Assembly (NCBI GenBank): GCA_016771945.1
Contig: QZLF01000002.1
Location: 682,001 to 746,000 of the forward strand
Length of the DNA: 64,000 nucleotides
From: Candidatus Leucobacter sulfamidivorax
Lineage (GTDB): Bacteria > Actinomycetota > Actinomycetes > Actinomycetales > Microbacteriaceae
Direction of reading: 5' to 3'
Shown: positions 16,675 to 25,843 of the stretch, in pieces
Layout: every line of letters begins with the position of its first letter
Position numbering within the stretch: the first letter of the stretch is position 1
Notes under the pieces: model-generated
The model's database searches: none
Told to the model about the DNA's origin: nothing
What the model saw: only the letters and a program-made list of their open reading frames with translations
Program-made: the position numbers and the translations under genes

Positions 16675-17693
16675 TCTTCCGCCGCAGGGCCTCGGACACG
16701 CACCTCACCGTCCTGGGGGCCCACCTGCGGGCCGCCTATACGCGGGACGCCGACCGGCAGGGCCAGTTTTCGATCGTGAGCGCCGTCTTCGCGGCGACGC
16801 TCGCCGTGATCCTGCTCGTCGACTACCTGGTGGGCCATCCGCACATCCAGCGCTCCGCGGTCGCGATCTGGGGCGGCGGCTATCTGGCCTTCGTGATCGT
16901 CCCGCTGTTGGCCGGACGCCGGTATCCCCGATGGGCGGGGCTGCTCTTCATCGCCTACCTGACGTTCTGGTCGGCCGTCTCGCTCGCGCTGACGAACCAT
17001 CCCCACATGGAGCTGAACGTGCTGCTCGAGGCGCCGATCGTCGCGGTCTACCTCGGCTGGTTCTTCAGCTCCTGGATCGCGCGCGGCGCCCTCGCGCTCT
17101 ACCTCGGGGTGATCACGGTATTCACGTTCACCATGCGCCCCGCGGGGGCCGTGCACGACTTCTCCTCGGAGCTCGCGCTGTTCTACGCGGTGCTCATCTC
17201 GGTGTTCTGCATCGAGACCGGCAGGCATCTGCGGCGGCGGGCCGAGCAGGAGGCGATCAGGGATCCGCTCACGGGCGCCCTGAACCGACGCGGGCTCGCC
17301 GTCCTCGGCGGGAGGATGATCGCGCGGGCCCGTCGCGCACGCGACGAGGTCACGCTCGTCGCGATCGACTTCGACGACTTCAAGGCCATCAACGACACCG
17401 GGGGGCACGCCGCGGGTGACGAGGCGCTGCGCGAATCGGTGACGCTGTGGTCCCACGGCCTCGGACGGGACGGGCTGGTCGCCCGCACCGGAGGGGACGA
17501 GTTCGCGCTGATGCTCCGCGCCGGCGAGCGGGAGAGCCGGGAGCGGCTCGAGGCGCTCCGGGCGGCGGCCGGATACTCCTGGTCGTGGGGGATGGCCCGG
17601 CGTCAGGCCGGGGAGCAGCTCGGCGATCTCATGCGGCGGGCCGATGTCGAGCTCTACCGCGCGAAGGAGCGGCGCGGGGGCCGAATGGCGTGA
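16671..17693 (+). CDS. Membrane-anchored GGDEF diguanylate cyclase (copy 2)
   Basis: 340 aa with the same plan as its upstream neighbour: ~6 hydrophobic helices over residues 33-180, then RDPLTGALNRRGL, VAIDFDDFKAIND and ARTGGDEFALML (GGDEF 274-278). The shared PLTGALNR, IDF(D)(D/G)FK and YSWSWGMA/AWSWGLA segments indicate tandem duplication. Unlike copy 1, the I-site position (265-268, GRDG) lacks the RxxD pattern. The two may therefore differ in feedback control. Confidence 0.88.
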   Translation: MIFRRRASDTHLTVLGAHLRAAYTRDADRQGQFSIVSAVFAATLAVILLVDYLVGHPHIQRSAVAIWGGGYLAFVIVPLLAGRRYPRWAGLLFIAYLTFWSAVSLALTNHPHMELNVLLEAPIVAVYLGWFFSSWIARGALALYLGVITVFTFTMRPAGAVHDFSSELALFYAVLISVFCIETGRHLRRRAEQEAIRDPLTGALNRRGLAVLGGRMIARARRARDEVTLVAIDFDDFKAINDTGGHAAGDEALRESVTLWSHGLGRDGLVARTGGDEFALMLRAGERESRERLEALRAAAGYSWSWGMARRQAGEQLGDLMRRADVELYRAKERRGGRMA

Positions 17694-17791
17694 TCGCCTG
17701 CGAGTGGTAGGCTTTTCAGTTGGTCGGTTATTTCGACATCGAGACAGTTTTCGCCTCGCAGCCACCTCTCTCTACCTCAAAGGAACAATAC

Positions 17792-18958
17792 GTGGATCTG
17801 TACGAGTACCAGGCACGAGATCTTTTCGAACGATACGGGGTGCCGGTGCTCGCCGGCATCGTCGCCGACACCCCCGAGGAGGTGCGCGCGGCGGCCGAGA
17901 AGCTCGGCGGAGTCGTCGTGGTGAAGGCCCAGGTCAAGACCGGCGGCCGCGGCAAGGCCGGCGGCGTGAAGGTCGCGAAGACCCCCGACGAGGCGTACGA
18001 GGCCGCGCAGGCGATCCTCGGCCTCGACATCAAGGGCCACGTCGTCAAGCGCGTCATGGTGGCGGCGGGCGCCGACATCAAGCAGGAGTTCTACTTCTCG
18101 GTGCTGCTCGACCGCGCCAACCGCTCGTACCTCTCGCTCTGCAGCGTCGAGGGCGGCATGGAGATCGAGCAGCTCGCGGTCGAGAAGCCCGAGGCGCTCG
18201 CGCGCATCGAGGTGGATCCCATCGCCGGCATCGACGCGGCCAAGGCCGAGGAGATCGCCCGTGCGGCGAAGTTCCCCGAGGAGCTCGTGGGCAAGGTCGT
18301 GCCGGTCTTCCAGAAGCTGTTCGAGGTCTACGTCGGCGAGGATGCGACCCTCGTCGAGGTGAACCCGCTGGTGCTCACCGGAGCCGGCGACATCATCGCG
18401 CTCGACGGCAAGGTCTCGCTCGACGAGAACGCCCTGTTCCGCCACCCCGAGCACGAGGAGCTCGAGGACAAGGCGGCGGAGGATCCGCTGGAGCTCAAGG
18501 CCAAGGCGCAGGACCTCAACTACGTGAAGCTCGACGGCGAGGTCGGCGTGATCGGCAACGGCGCGGGCCTCGTGATGTCGACGCTCGACGTCGTCGCCTA
18601 CGCCGGCGAGAACCACGGCGGCGTGAAGCCCGCCAACTTCCTCGACATCGGCGGCGGCGCCTCGGCCGAGGTCATGGCCGCCGGGCTCGACGTGATCCTC
18701 GGCGATCCGCAGGTCAAGTCGGTGTTCGTGAACGTCTTCGGCGGCATCACCGCCTGCGACGCGGTGGCCAACGGCATCGTGGGCGCGCTCGAGAAGCTCG
18801 GCGACCACGCGAACAAGCCGCTCGTCGTGCGCCTCGACGGCAACAACGTCGAGGAGGGCCACCGCATCCTCGCGGCGGCCGCCCACCCGCTCGTGACCGT
18901 GGCCGAGACCATGGACGAGGGCGCCGACAAGGCCGCCGAGCTGGCCAACGGCCGCTGA
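17792..18958 (+). CDS. sucC: Succinate--CoA ligase (ADP-forming) subunit beta
   Basis: 388 aa, exactly the usual length, from GTG 17792 with AAAGGA 7 nt upstream. An ATP-grasp N-terminus begins [37 protein letters not shown] and [18 protein letters not shown] are diagnostic, and the C-terminal CoA-ligase domain carries [13 protein letters not shown] and [15 protein letters not shown]. It forms the heterotetramer with SucD that interconverts succinyl-CoA and succinate in the TCA cycle. sucD follows after 47 bp in the same operon. Confidence 0.97.
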   Translation: MDLYEYQARDLFERYGVPVLAGIVADTPEEVRAAAEKLGGVVVVKAQVKTGGRGKAGGVKVAKTPDEAYEAAQAILGLDIKGHVVKRVMVAAGADIKQEFYFSVLLDRANRSYLSLCSVEGGMEIEQLAVEKPEALARIEVDPIAGIDAAKAEEIARAAKFPEELVGKVVPVFQKLFEVYVGEDATLVEVNPLVLTGAGDIIALDGKVSLDENALFRHPEHEELEDKAAEDPLELKAKAQDLNYVKLDGEVGVIGNGAGLVMSTLDVVAYAGENHGGVKPANFLDIGGGASAEVMAAGLDVILGDPQVKSVFVNVFGGITACDAVANGIVGALEKLGDHANKPLVVRLDGNNVEEGHRILAAAAHPLVTVAETMDEGADKAAELANGR

Positions 18959-19005
18959 GCCGCGCCGACACCGAGACTTTCGAGACCTAGGAAAGAAGCA
19001 ACAGA

Positions 19006-19908
19006 ATGTCGATCTTCCTGAACAAGGATTCCAAGATCATCGTGCAGGGCATCACGGGCGCCGAGGGCACCAAGCACACGGCCCGCATGCTCGCCGCCGG
19101 ATCGCAGATCGTCGGCGGCGTGAACGCGCGCAAGGCCGGCACCACGGTGTCGCACACGGACGCCGACGGCAACGCGGTCGAGCTGCCCGTGTTCGCGACC
19201 GTGGCCGAGGCCATCGCCGCCACGGGCGCCGACACCTCGGTGGTCTTCGTGCCGCCGGCCTTCACGAAGGACGCCGCCATCGAGGCGCTCGACGCGGGCA
19301 TCGGCCTGCTCGTCATCATCACCGAGGGCGTGCCGGTCAAGGACTCGGCCGAGCTCTGGGCGCACGCGAAGGCCATCGGCGGGAAGACCCGCATCATCGG
19401 CCCGAACTGCCCGGGCATCATCACCCCCGACGAGTCGCTCGCTGGCATCACCCCTGCGACGATCACCGGCAAGGGCCCGATCGGCCTCGTGTCGAAGTCG
19501 GGCACCCTGACCTACCAGATGATGTACGAGCTGCGCGACCTGGGCTTCTCGACCGCCATCGGCATCGGCGGCGACCCCATCATCGGCACCACCCACATCG
19601 ACGCGCTGGCCGCGTTCGAGGCGGATCCCGAGACGAAGGCGATCGTGATGATCGGCGAGATCGGCGGCGACGCCGAGGAGCGCGCGGCCGACTTCATCAA
19701 GGCGAACGTGACGAAGCCCGTCGTGGGCTACGTCGCGGGCTTCACCGCCCCCGAGGGCAAGACCATGGGCCACGCCGGCGCGATCGTGTCCGGTTCGGCC
19801 GGCACCGCGCAGGCGAAGAAGGAGGCCCTCGAGGCCGCCGGCGTGCGCGTGGGCAAGACCCCGTCGGAGACCGCACGCCTGCTCCGCGAGGTGTACAGCG
19901 CGCTGTAG
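19006..19908 (+). CDS. sucD: Succinate--CoA ligase subunit alpha
   Basis: 300 aa. The N-terminal Rossmann CoA-binding domain has [18 protein letters not shown] and [24 protein letters not shown] contacts CoA, and the active-site phosphohistidine lies in [28 protein letters not shown]-like purines (AGGAAAGAAG) precede the ATG. It is co-transcribed with sucC and ends just before a strong terminator. Confidence 0.97.
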   Translation: MSIFLNKDSKIIVQGITGAEGTKHTARMLAAGSQIVGGVNARKAGTTVSHTDADGNAVELPVFATVAEAIAATGADTSVVFVPPAFTKDAAIEALDAGIGLLVIITEGVPVKDSAELWAHAKAIGGKTRIIGPNCPGIITPDESLAGITPATITGKGPIGLVSKSGTLTYQMMYELRDLGFSTAIGIGGDPIIGTTHIDALAAFEADPETKAIVMIGEIGGDAEERAADFIKANVTKPVVGYVAGFTAPEGKTMGHAGAIVSGSAGTAQAKKEALEAAGVRVGKTPSETARLLREVYSAL

Positions 19909-19923
19909 GTGCCGCCGCCCGCG

Positions 19924-19966
19924 TGAGGCCCCGCTCCCCGAGTTCGTCGAGGAGAGCGGGGCCTCA
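19924..19966. terminator. Bidirectional terminator between sucD and the PIN toxin gene
   Basis: Perfect 13-bp arms TGAGGCCCCGCTC (19924-19936) and GAGCGGGGCCTCA (19954-19966) with a 17-nt loop. The hairpin ends 3 nt before the toxin stop on the minus strand, so it serves both convergent units. Confidence 0.8.
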
Positions 19967-19968
19967 CG

Positions 19969-20397
19969 CTATTCCGCGACGAACTCCTGGCGGAAGCGCG
20001 CGTTCGTGAGCGCCCCGGCGATGTATCCGAAGTCGCGATCGCAGTTCACCAGCGTGAGGTCGTTCGCGATCGCGTAGGCGGCGATGTGCACATCGGTGTC
20101 TCCGGCGGCGCGCATGAGCCCGCTGTCCCAGAGCGACTGCTGGATGTCGAGCACGAGCTGCTGCGGCGGATGCGAGACCGCCGGCGTGAAGAGCTCCATG
20201 TCCTCGCGGAGCTCGGCGTATTCCGCGGGGTTGCGCGCCGACCAGCAGTACTCGAGCACCTGTGGCGGGCAGGTGTAGACGGGGAACGTCGAGACGAGCT
20301 CCGCGAACCTCCTGCGGACGGGCGCACTGCGCGAGAGCTTCTGCAGAATGCTGTTGTCGACGAGGTAGCCGCGTTCCTCGACGTATCCACGGCCCAT
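19969..20397 (-). CDS. PIN-domain (VapC-like) toxin
   Basis: 142 aa from ATG 20397. GTG 20475 is an alternative that would overlap the antitoxin stop as GTGA, but it adds 26 residues ahead of the PIN fold. PIN acidic positions are present: Asp in GYLVDNSIL, Glu in PQVLEYCW, Asp in AAGDTDVHIAAYA and Asp in LVNCDRDFGYIA. It is a predicted endoribonuclease. Its cognate antitoxin lies directly upstream but lacks the N-terminal segment, so either the toxin is inactive or weakly expressed, or the truncated antitoxin still binds it. Confidence 0.8.
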   Translation of the reverse strand: MGRGYVEERGYLVDNSILQKLSRSAPVRRRFAELVSTFPVYTCPPQVLEYCWSARNPAEYAELREDMELFTPAVSHPPQQLVLDIQQSLWDSGLMRAAGDTDVHIAAYAIANDLTLVNCDRDFGYIAGALTNARFRQEFVAE

Positions 20398-20471
20398 TCC
20401 GGTCCATACCCTGGCCTTCGGCAGACCGGGTCGCTCTCCGGCTGCCCGGGATTCGGGATCACGCCGGGCGT

Positions 20472-20642
20472 TCACGATCCGTAGTCGACCTTCGGCGCGT
20501 TCAGCTGCTCCTCGGTGAACTCGCGTCGAGAGATCCGCTCGAAGGCGAGGATCTGGCGCTCCTTGCTGACGGTGTACCGCAGCGCACGTTCGACGGTCTC
20601 CTTGTTGCTCGCGGAGCCCAGAAGGGCTTTGGCGGCGCAGAC
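20472..20642 (-). pseudogene. VapB-type antitoxin lacking its N-terminal DNA-binding segment
   Basis: An open frame of 56 codons reads VCAAKALLGSASNKETV then ERALRYTVSKERQILAF, the helical part of VapB antitoxins (family pattern AAKALLGTxTKxxTVNxALR). The first ~12-15 residues that form the ribbon strand are missing. The frame is preceded without a gap by the TAG stop of the lipoprotein gene in the same frame, and no ATG, GTG or TTG occurs in frame. It therefore cannot be made as a normal antitoxin. The stop overlaps a possible GTG start of the toxin (GTGA), the usual VapBC arrangement. Confidence 0.65.
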
Positions 20643-21158
20643 CTACTCGGCGCGGTACATCTGGCCGATGTGCGCCTCGTCGCCGTCGTAGGCCTGCAGA
20701 TAGTCGTCGGCGTCGACTGTGACGAACTCCACGGCGCGCAGCCAATCGTCGATCCCGGGGCAGGCGATGAGCGTCGAGGGGGCGCGGTCGAGCGGGATCA
20801 GCTCGGCGCCGGGCTCGATCTCGTAGGTGCCGCCGACGCCGTTGCACCCGTCGCTGCCGCTGAAGGTGCCGTCCGGGTGGAACTCGAGGAACGGGTCGCC
20901 CGGATCCGCGGAGGTCCAGCTGCCGAGGATCAGCTCCTCGAGGGGCGGCTGCTCGGGGGCGGGGTCCTCGGCCGGCGGTGACGTCGGCCGGGTCGTCGTG
21001 GGAGCCGTCGTCGGGGGATCCGAGGGCTCGGGGGTCTCGGCGGGACCGCTGGAGCAGGCCGTCACGAGGACCAGGAGGGCGCTCGCGCCGAAGCTCGCGA
21101 TCGCGGCGGATCGCATTCGGGTGGATCGGGTCGTCCGGGTGATTCGTGGTGCGCTCAT
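20643..21158 (-). CDS. META/HslJ-like domain lipoprotein
   Basis: 171 aa from ATG 21158; ATG 21170 and ATG 21116 are also possible. A signal peptide ends in lipobox LVTAC, so the mature protein would be membrane-anchored. A Pro/Thr-rich linker follows, then a domain with LGSWTSADPGDPFLEFHPDG, SGSDGCNGVGGTYEI and TLIACPGIDDWLRAVE. The conserved DGCN...C.G...WL pattern matches the META/HslJ fold and the paralogue at 36465-36875. Function unknown. Its stop is fused in frame to the antitoxin remnant. Confidence 0.75.
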   Translation of the reverse strand: MSAPRITRTTRSTRMRSAAIASFGASALLVLVTACSSGPAETPEPSDPPTTAPTTTRPTSPPAEDPAPEQPPLEELILGSWTSADPGDPFLEFHPDGTFSGSDGCNGVGGTYEIEPGAELIPLDRAPSTLIACPGIDDWLRAVEFVTVDADDYLQAYDGDEAHIGQMYRAE

Positions 21159-21279
21159 GCCGCCAGCCAAGCAGGGCGGCGGCGGATCGCTCCACCCCCT
21201 TGCGCGCGACCGTTCGGATCGGGTATTTCGCGCGCGGCCGCGCCATCGCGGCTGTGCCGTCGCGGCCGTGCCGGTGCGG

Positions 21280-22245
21280 TTACGCGAGCGCCTCGCGCAG
21301 CGCCGGCTCGAGCTCGGGGTAGGCGAACTCGAAGCCCGCCTCGAGCAGCCGCTCGGGCAGCACCCACCGGCTCTTCAGCACGAGCTCGGTCTCGGTGCGC
21401 ATGCCGATCGCCCCGAGCTCGAGCGCCCAGCGGGGCACGGGCGGCCCGAAGGGGGCTCCGAGCACCCGGCGCACCGCCGCCATCAGCGTGCGGTTGTCCA
21501 CGGGGTTCGGCGCGCTCGCGTTGACGGGCCCCTCGATCCCCGGGTGCCGCTCCAGGAAGTCGACGATCCGCGCGGCGTCCTCGATGTGGATCCAGCTGAA
21601 GCGCTGTCGGCCGCCTCCCGAGCCGCGGCGGTGCAGGGTGCCGGCCCTCAGCCGGGCGTGCGTCACCGGCCACCAGCCGTCGCACTGCGCGCCGCCGAGC
21701 CCCAGCCGGGCGAGGCCGCGGACCGGGCCGAGCACTCCGCCGTGGCCGAGCACGATCGCGCTGCGCAGGGCCACGCGGCGCGTCCCGGGCAGCTCGGCGT
21801 CGAAGAGCGCGCGCTCCCAGGCCTTCGCGACCTCGACGGAGAACCCCCGGCCGAGCTCGCCGCCCGACTCCGTCATGGGCCGATCCTCGGCGTGCCGGTA
21901 GATCGTCGCGGTGGAGGCGTTCACCCACAGCGGCGGCGGGGCGGCGGCGGCCGCGATCGCGCGCGAGAGCTCCGCGGTCGTCTCGAGCCGGGAGCGGAAG
22001 ATCTCGGCGCGATTCGCCGGCCCGTAGCGGCAGTTCACGCTCTTGCCCGCGAGGCCGACGACGAGGGCGGCGCCGTCGACGGCTCCGGCGATCCCGGATC
22101 CGTCGCCCCAGCGCAGCTCGGATCCCGAGCGCCCGATCGTCACCACCTCGCGCCCGGCGTCGCGATAGCGCCGCGTCAGGTACGCGCCCATGAAGCCGCC
22201 GGCACCGCCGATGACGACGCGTCCGCCGGGCTCAGTCCCGGTCAT
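21280..22245 (-). CDS. Epimerase family protein (SDR39U1/DUF1731 type)
   Basis: 321 aa extended short-chain dehydrogenase-like protein. The NAD(P) Rossmann motif is VVIGGAGGFMGAYL at residues 10-23; LVVGLAGKSVNCRYG and WVNASTATIYRH are typical of the TIGR01777 family. The C-terminal DUF1731 segment is GPPVPRWALELGAIGMRTE then LVLKSRWVLPERLLEAGF. It overlaps the upstream DUF4166 gene by 14 nt; the two domains are often encoded together or fused, so a joint role is likely. Substrate unknown. Confidence 0.88.
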   Translation of the reverse strand: MTGTEPGGRVVIGGAGGFMGAYLTRRYRDAGREVVTIGRSGSELRWGDGSGIAGAVDGAALVVGLAGKSVNCRYGPANRAEIFRSRLETTAELSRAIAAAAAPPPLWVNASTATIYRHAEDRPMTESGGELGRGFSVEVAKAWERALFDAELPGTRRVALRSAIVLGHGGVLGPVRGLARLGLGGAQCDGWWPVTHARLRAGTLHRRGSGGGRQRFSWIHIEDAARIVDFLERHPGIEGPVNASAPNPVDNRTLMAAVRRVLGAPFGPPVPRWALELGAIGMRTETELVLKSRWVLPERLLEAGFEFAYPELEPALREALA

Positions 22246-22915
22246 CGCGGGCCTCCTCGATCCGGTACGAGAAGCCGCCGCGGTAGCCGTAGATGCGGCC
22301 GATGAACGGGAGGTCCATCGTCACCTCGACCCGCTGCATGCCGCTCGCCTCGTCGTAGCCCTCGCGCAGCCGCACGACGGGCGCGATGAAGCGCGGGATC
22401 CGCACCCGGAGCCGGCCGATCACGAGACCGACGCGGCGGCTCACGAGGGTCAGCGCACCGTCGCCGTCGCCGTCCGCATCGGCGCTGCCGTCGATGCCGA
22501 CCTCGAAGAGCGTGGATACCGTCCAGGGCGCGCCGAGCCGCTCGAGCACCCCGCCGCCCGAGGCGATCACCGAGTCCCGCGTCTCCCACGGACCCGTGGG
22601 AAGGTCGATCGTGCGGCGCGCCACCGCCGCGCCGACGGTCCCGACGCCGGATCCGCCTCCCTCCGGAACCGCCACGGTGCGGTTCTCGATGCGGAACGGC
22701 ACGTCGCGCACGTAGCCGGCCACGAGCACTCCGCGCCTCTCGAGGGGGCGCAGCAGCGGCCGGAGCCAGCGGCGCGGGGTGCCGAACTCCTCGAACACGC
22801 CCTCCCCGACGCCGACGCATCCGGCGGGGATCGCCGAGAAGTAGCGCTGCGCGACGGGGTGCAGCCGGTGTATCCGTTCGCCGAGAGCACTCTCGTAGGG
22901 GGAGAGGAGCGTCAC
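22232..22915 (-). CDS. DUF4166 domain-containing protein
   Basis: 227 aa. MTLLSPYESALGERIHRLHPVAQRYF at the start and LPFIGRIYGYRGGFSYRIEE near the end are typical of DUF4166, which usually accompanies SDR39U1-type epimerases. No catalytic residues can be assigned and no membrane helix is evident. It contains a short Asp/Gly run (DGSADADGDGDGA). Translation is probably coupled to the epimerase gene through their overlap. Confidence 0.8.
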   Translation of the reverse strand: MTLLSPYESALGERIHRLHPVAQRYFSAIPAGCVGVGEGVFEEFGTPRRWLRPLLRPLERRGVLVAGYVRDVPFRIENRTVAVPEGGGSGVGTVGAAVARRTIDLPTGPWETRDSVIASGGGVLERLGAPWTVSTLFEVGIDGSADADGDGDGALTLVSRRVGLVIGRLRVRIPRFIAPVVRLREGYDEASGMQRVEVTMDLPFIGRIYGYRGGFSYRIEEARDDRD

Positions 22916-22936
22916 ACCGACCAGCCTACGCCCACC

Positions 22937-23695
22937 CTACGATCCGAAGAACGGCAGTCCGAGCTGCATCCAGGCGGCCCGGGCGAGGAGGAAGCCGACG
23001 ATGCCGAAGATCCACGAGGTGCTCTCGGCTCCGGTGCGGCGCATCCAATCCGTGAAGCGCTGCAGGGGCCGCTCCACCGCGTGCGCCGCGACCATGCGCG
23101 CCCCGAGCAGCAGCAGGGCGGGCACGATCATCACCACGCAGTACGCCGCGAGCATGCCGAGACGGGCCGGTGCCGAGAGCGGCGCATCCGCGAGCATCGT
23201 CATGTCGATCAGGTACGGCAGCATGCCCGCGATCTCGACGAGCCCGGCTGCGAGGGCGACCGCCATGACCGCCGTGCGGCCGGTGCCGTCGGCGAGCAGG
23301 CGCTCCCGCCAGCGCAGCAGCCTTCCACCGCCCTCCGGCGCCGCGGGATCGCCGGCCTTCGCGCGCTTCTTCCGCCGCGAATCGACGACGCCCATCCAGA
23401 CACCCGCCCCGAGCAGCGCCAGGCCCGCGGCGAGCAGCACGATGTGCCCGGGGGTCGAGGCGAGGAACTCCCGCCCCACGTCGATGACGCTCACGATGCC
23501 CAGCATGAAGAGCACTCCGACCGCGAGGTAGAAGCCGGTGATGGTGCCGAGGTAGAGCAGGATCCTGCGCACGCGCGGCCGCCCGGGCGCGATGATGAGG
23601 AAGAGGGGGATGACCAGGGTGCCGACGCTGAGCCCGTCGACGAGCGCGAGGACGGCGAGGCCCAGGGGCAGCGGAAGCGAGGTCAGGAGGTCCAT
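22937..23695 (-). CDS. GAP family (Sap/LysE-like) integral membrane protein
   Basis: 252 aa from ATG 23695. Six hydrophobic helices: the first is LGLAVLALVDGLSVGTLVIPLFLI, then ILLYLGTITGFYLAVGVLFM, and the last is SWIFGIVGFLLARAAWMQLG. A basic Arg/Lys cytoplasmic loop (SRRKKRAKAG) lies in the middle. The pattern matches the GAP/SfLAP family related to Sap, involved in lipid or small-molecule export in mycobacteria. It is divergent from the sensor kinase across 108 bp and is a candidate target of that two-component system. Confidence 0.75.
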   Translation of the reverse strand: MDLLTSLPLPLGLAVLALVDGLSVGTLVIPLFLIIAPGRPRVRRILLYLGTITGFYLAVGVLFMLGIVSVIDVGREFLASTPGHIVLLAAGLALLGAGVWMGVVDSRRKKRAKAGDPAAPEGGGRLLRWRERLLADGTGRTAVMAVALAAGLVEIAGMLPYLIDMTMLADAPLSAPARLGMLAAYCVVMIVPALLLLGARMVAAHAVERPLQRFTDWMRRTGAESTSWIFGIVGFLLARAAWMQLGLPFFGS

Positions 23696-23803
23696 GCCTC
23701 GACTCTCGCGACCGGGGGCCGGGAGGGGATCGGCGGAAAGCCTGAGAAGCGACTCATCCTTTGGTCTGAGGGCGAACCGCGAGGATCCTGCTTGGATAGG
23801 GGC

Positions 23804-25126
23804 ATGGTCGAGCGAGAGCGGACGGCGGGGCGGATGGAGCCGCCCTCCGAGCCGCGGTCCGCGACCCGGGGCCCGCTCATGTCGCCGCCCCTGCTCGCCG
23901 TCGTCTACGCGCTGCTCGCCGTCGTCTTCGCCGCGCTCGGGCTCTCGGGGCTGTGGGATGTGTTCTCGCTGCTGCCCGATCCCGTCTCGCCCTGGTGGAC
24001 CCTCGCCACGGCGATTCCCGCAGCCGCGCTCGTGCTGCTGAAGCAGCGGGCCCCGGGCGCTGGCCTGATCGCGGTGGTCGTGCTCTTCGCGGCGGATCTG
24101 CTCACCACCGGGGGCATCGTGCCACTGCTGGTCGTGCTCGAGCTGATGCAGGCGCTGATCCTCGTCCTCTCGGCGGAGCATCGCAGGCGCGCGCTCGTCG
24201 GGGTCGTCGCGGCATGCGCGCTGGTCGCGGTCGCCGCGCTGCTGCGCTCCGGGGACATCCGCGTCGCGCTGATGATCGCGCTGCCGTTCGGGGCGCTGCT
24301 CGGCTTCTCGTACTGGTACGCGAACTCCACTGCGCAGTCGCGGGAGCTCGTGGAGCTGTACCGGCAGCGCGCGGAGGACGCCACGCGTCTCGCCGAGTTC
24401 GACCGCAGCGGCGCGGTGCGCGACGAGCGCGAGCGGATGGCCAGGGAGCTGCACGACATCGTCGCCGGGCACGTCACCGCGGTGGCGATCCGCAGCGAGG
24501 CCGCGCTGATGAGCGGTGGATCGGCCCCGCCGGTGGACGGCGCGGCACCCGCCAGCCGCGAGCGGGAGGCGCTCCGGGCGGTGCGCGACTCCAGCCTCGA
24601 GGCGCACGGCGCCCTGCGATCGATGATCGCCGTGCTGCGCGAGGGCTCGGACGGCTTCTCCGCCCCGATCGGAAGGGAGATGGTGCCGCGGCTGGTGGAG
24701 GAGGCCGAGCGCTCGGGGGTTCGGGTGACGCTGCACGACGGGATCGAGGGCAGCCTCTGCCAGCCCTCCGATCACGCGCTCGGCAGAGTGGTGCAGGAGG
24801 CGCTCGCGAACAGCGTCCGGCACGCCTCCGGCGGCGAGGTCGAGGTGCGACTGCGCGAGGCGGACCGGGTCGACGGGGCCGACAGCGTCGATGGAGCCGG
24901 TGACGTCGTGGTTGTCGAGGTCTCGTCGCGCGGGGGAGGCTCCCTCGTCGTGCCCGAGCTGCGGGGGAGCGGTCTGGGGCTGGGGCTGCTCGCCGAGCGG
25001 GTGCGGATCGTGGGCGGCGAGTTCTCCGCCGGCCGTGAGGGGGAGGCCTGGGTCGTCCGCGCGAGGCTGCCGAGGGGGACGGCGTTCCCGGAGGGGGCCG
25101 AGTTCCCGAGGGAGGTCGAGCGATGA
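23804..25126 (+). CDS. NarL/DesK-type sensor histidine kinase
   Basis: 440 aa from ATG 23804. Five to six N-terminal transmembrane helices span residues ~28-172. A HisKA_3 dimerisation box follows, with phospho-acceptor His217 in RERMARELHDIVAGHVTAV, and a degenerate HATPase domain with QEALANSVRHASGGEVEV (N-box) and RGSGLGLGLLAERV (G-box). It should phosphorylate the response regulator whose gene overlaps its stop (ATGA). The signal is unknown. Confidence 0.93.
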   Translation: MVERERTAGRMEPPSEPRSATRGPLMSPPLLAVVYALLAVVFAALGLSGLWDVFSLLPDPVSPWWTLATAIPAAALVLLKQRAPGAGLIAVVVLFAADLLTTGGIVPLLVVLELMQALILVLSAEHRRRALVGVVAACALVAVAALLRSGDIRVALMIALPFGALLGFSYWYANSTAQSRELVELYRQRAEDATRLAEFDRSGAVRDERERMARELHDIVAGHVTAVAIRSEAALMSGGSAPPVDGAAPASREREALRAVRDSSLEAHGALRSMIAVLREGSDGFSAPIGREMVPRLVEEAERSGVRVTLHDGIEGSLCQPSDHALGRVVQEALANSVRHASGGEVEVRLREADRVDGADSVDGAGDVVVVEVSSRGGGSLVVPELRGSGLGLGLLAERVRIVGGEFSAGREGEAWVVRARLPRGTAFPEGAEFPREVER

Positions 25127-25773
25127 CCGTGCCCCGCGTCCTGATCGCCGACGACCACGGCATGATCCGCGACGGCCTGCGCATGATCCTGGAGGGCCAG
25201 GGCATCGAGGTCGTCGGCGAGGCCGCCGACGGGGAGACGGCGATCCGCAGCGCGAGGCTGCTGAGACCCGACGTGGTGCTCATGGATCTGCGCATGCCCG
25301 GGACGGACGGCATCGCCGCCACGCGAGCGATCGTGGCGGAGGGGAGCGCCGAGGTGCTCGTGCTGACGAGCTTCGACGAGGAGGAGCTCGTGGTCGGGGC
25401 CATCCGGGCGGGCGCCGCCGGGTTCCTGCTCAAGACGACCGAGTCGGCTCCGCTCGCGGATGCGGTGCGTCGCGTCGCGGCGGGCGAGGGCCAGCTCGAC
25501 CCCCGGGTGACGCGGATCGCGTTCGCCGCCCTGGCCGAGGCCTCCGCGGAGCCACGGAGCGGCGTCTCCGCCGACGCTCTCGCGCAGCTGACGATGCGGG
25601 AGCGCGAGGTGCTCGCCGCGCTGCGCGAGGGCCGCTCCAACGCCGAGATCGGCGCGCGGCTCGGCATCTCCATGCCGACCGTGAAAACGCACGTGTCGAG
25701 CATCCTCGTGAAGCTCGGCGCCGAGAGCCGCACGCACGCCGTCGCGCTGCTGGGAGACGCTCCGCTCGCCTGA
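25123..25773 (+). CDS. NarL/LuxR family response regulator
   Basis: 216 aa. Receiver domain: VLIADDHGMIRDGLRMIL, phospho-acceptor Asp55 in PDVVLMDLRMPG and the conserved Lys in GFLLKTT. A C-terminal LuxR helix-turn-helix has LTMREREVLAALREGRSNAE, then IGARLGISMPTVKTHVSSIL. It pairs with the overlapping kinase gene. The divergent GAP-family gene is the nearest likely target. Confidence 0.95.
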   Translation: MTVPRVLIADDHGMIRDGLRMILEGQGIEVVGEAADGETAIRSARLLRPDVVLMDLRMPGTDGIAATRAIVAEGSAEVLVLTSFDEEELVVGAIRAGAAGFLLKTTESAPLADAVRRVAAGEGQLDPRVTRIAFAALAEASAEPRSGVSADALAQLTMREREVLAALREGRSNAEIGARLGISMPTVKTHVSSILVKLGAESRTHAVALLGDAPLA

Positions 25774-25830
25774 GCGCGGCCGCTCCGAGGCCCGATGGCG
25801 CGGTGTCAGCCGATGCCGCCCTCGACTGAG

Positions 25831-25836
25831 TAGCCT
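25831..25836 (+). promoter_or_regulatory. -10 box TAGCCT, predicted leaderless start of DUF6350 gene
   Basis: TAGCCT ends 7 nt before ATG 25844 and no Shine-Dalgarno sequence is seen. Confidence 0.45.
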
Positions 25837-25843
25837 TGAGGCG

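Noticed and set aside
22190-23803. 538-codon N-terminal extension of the histidine kinase
   Set aside because: It would read through the antisense of the epimerase, DUF4166 and GAP-family genes. The kinase has a proper membrane domain from ATG 23804.
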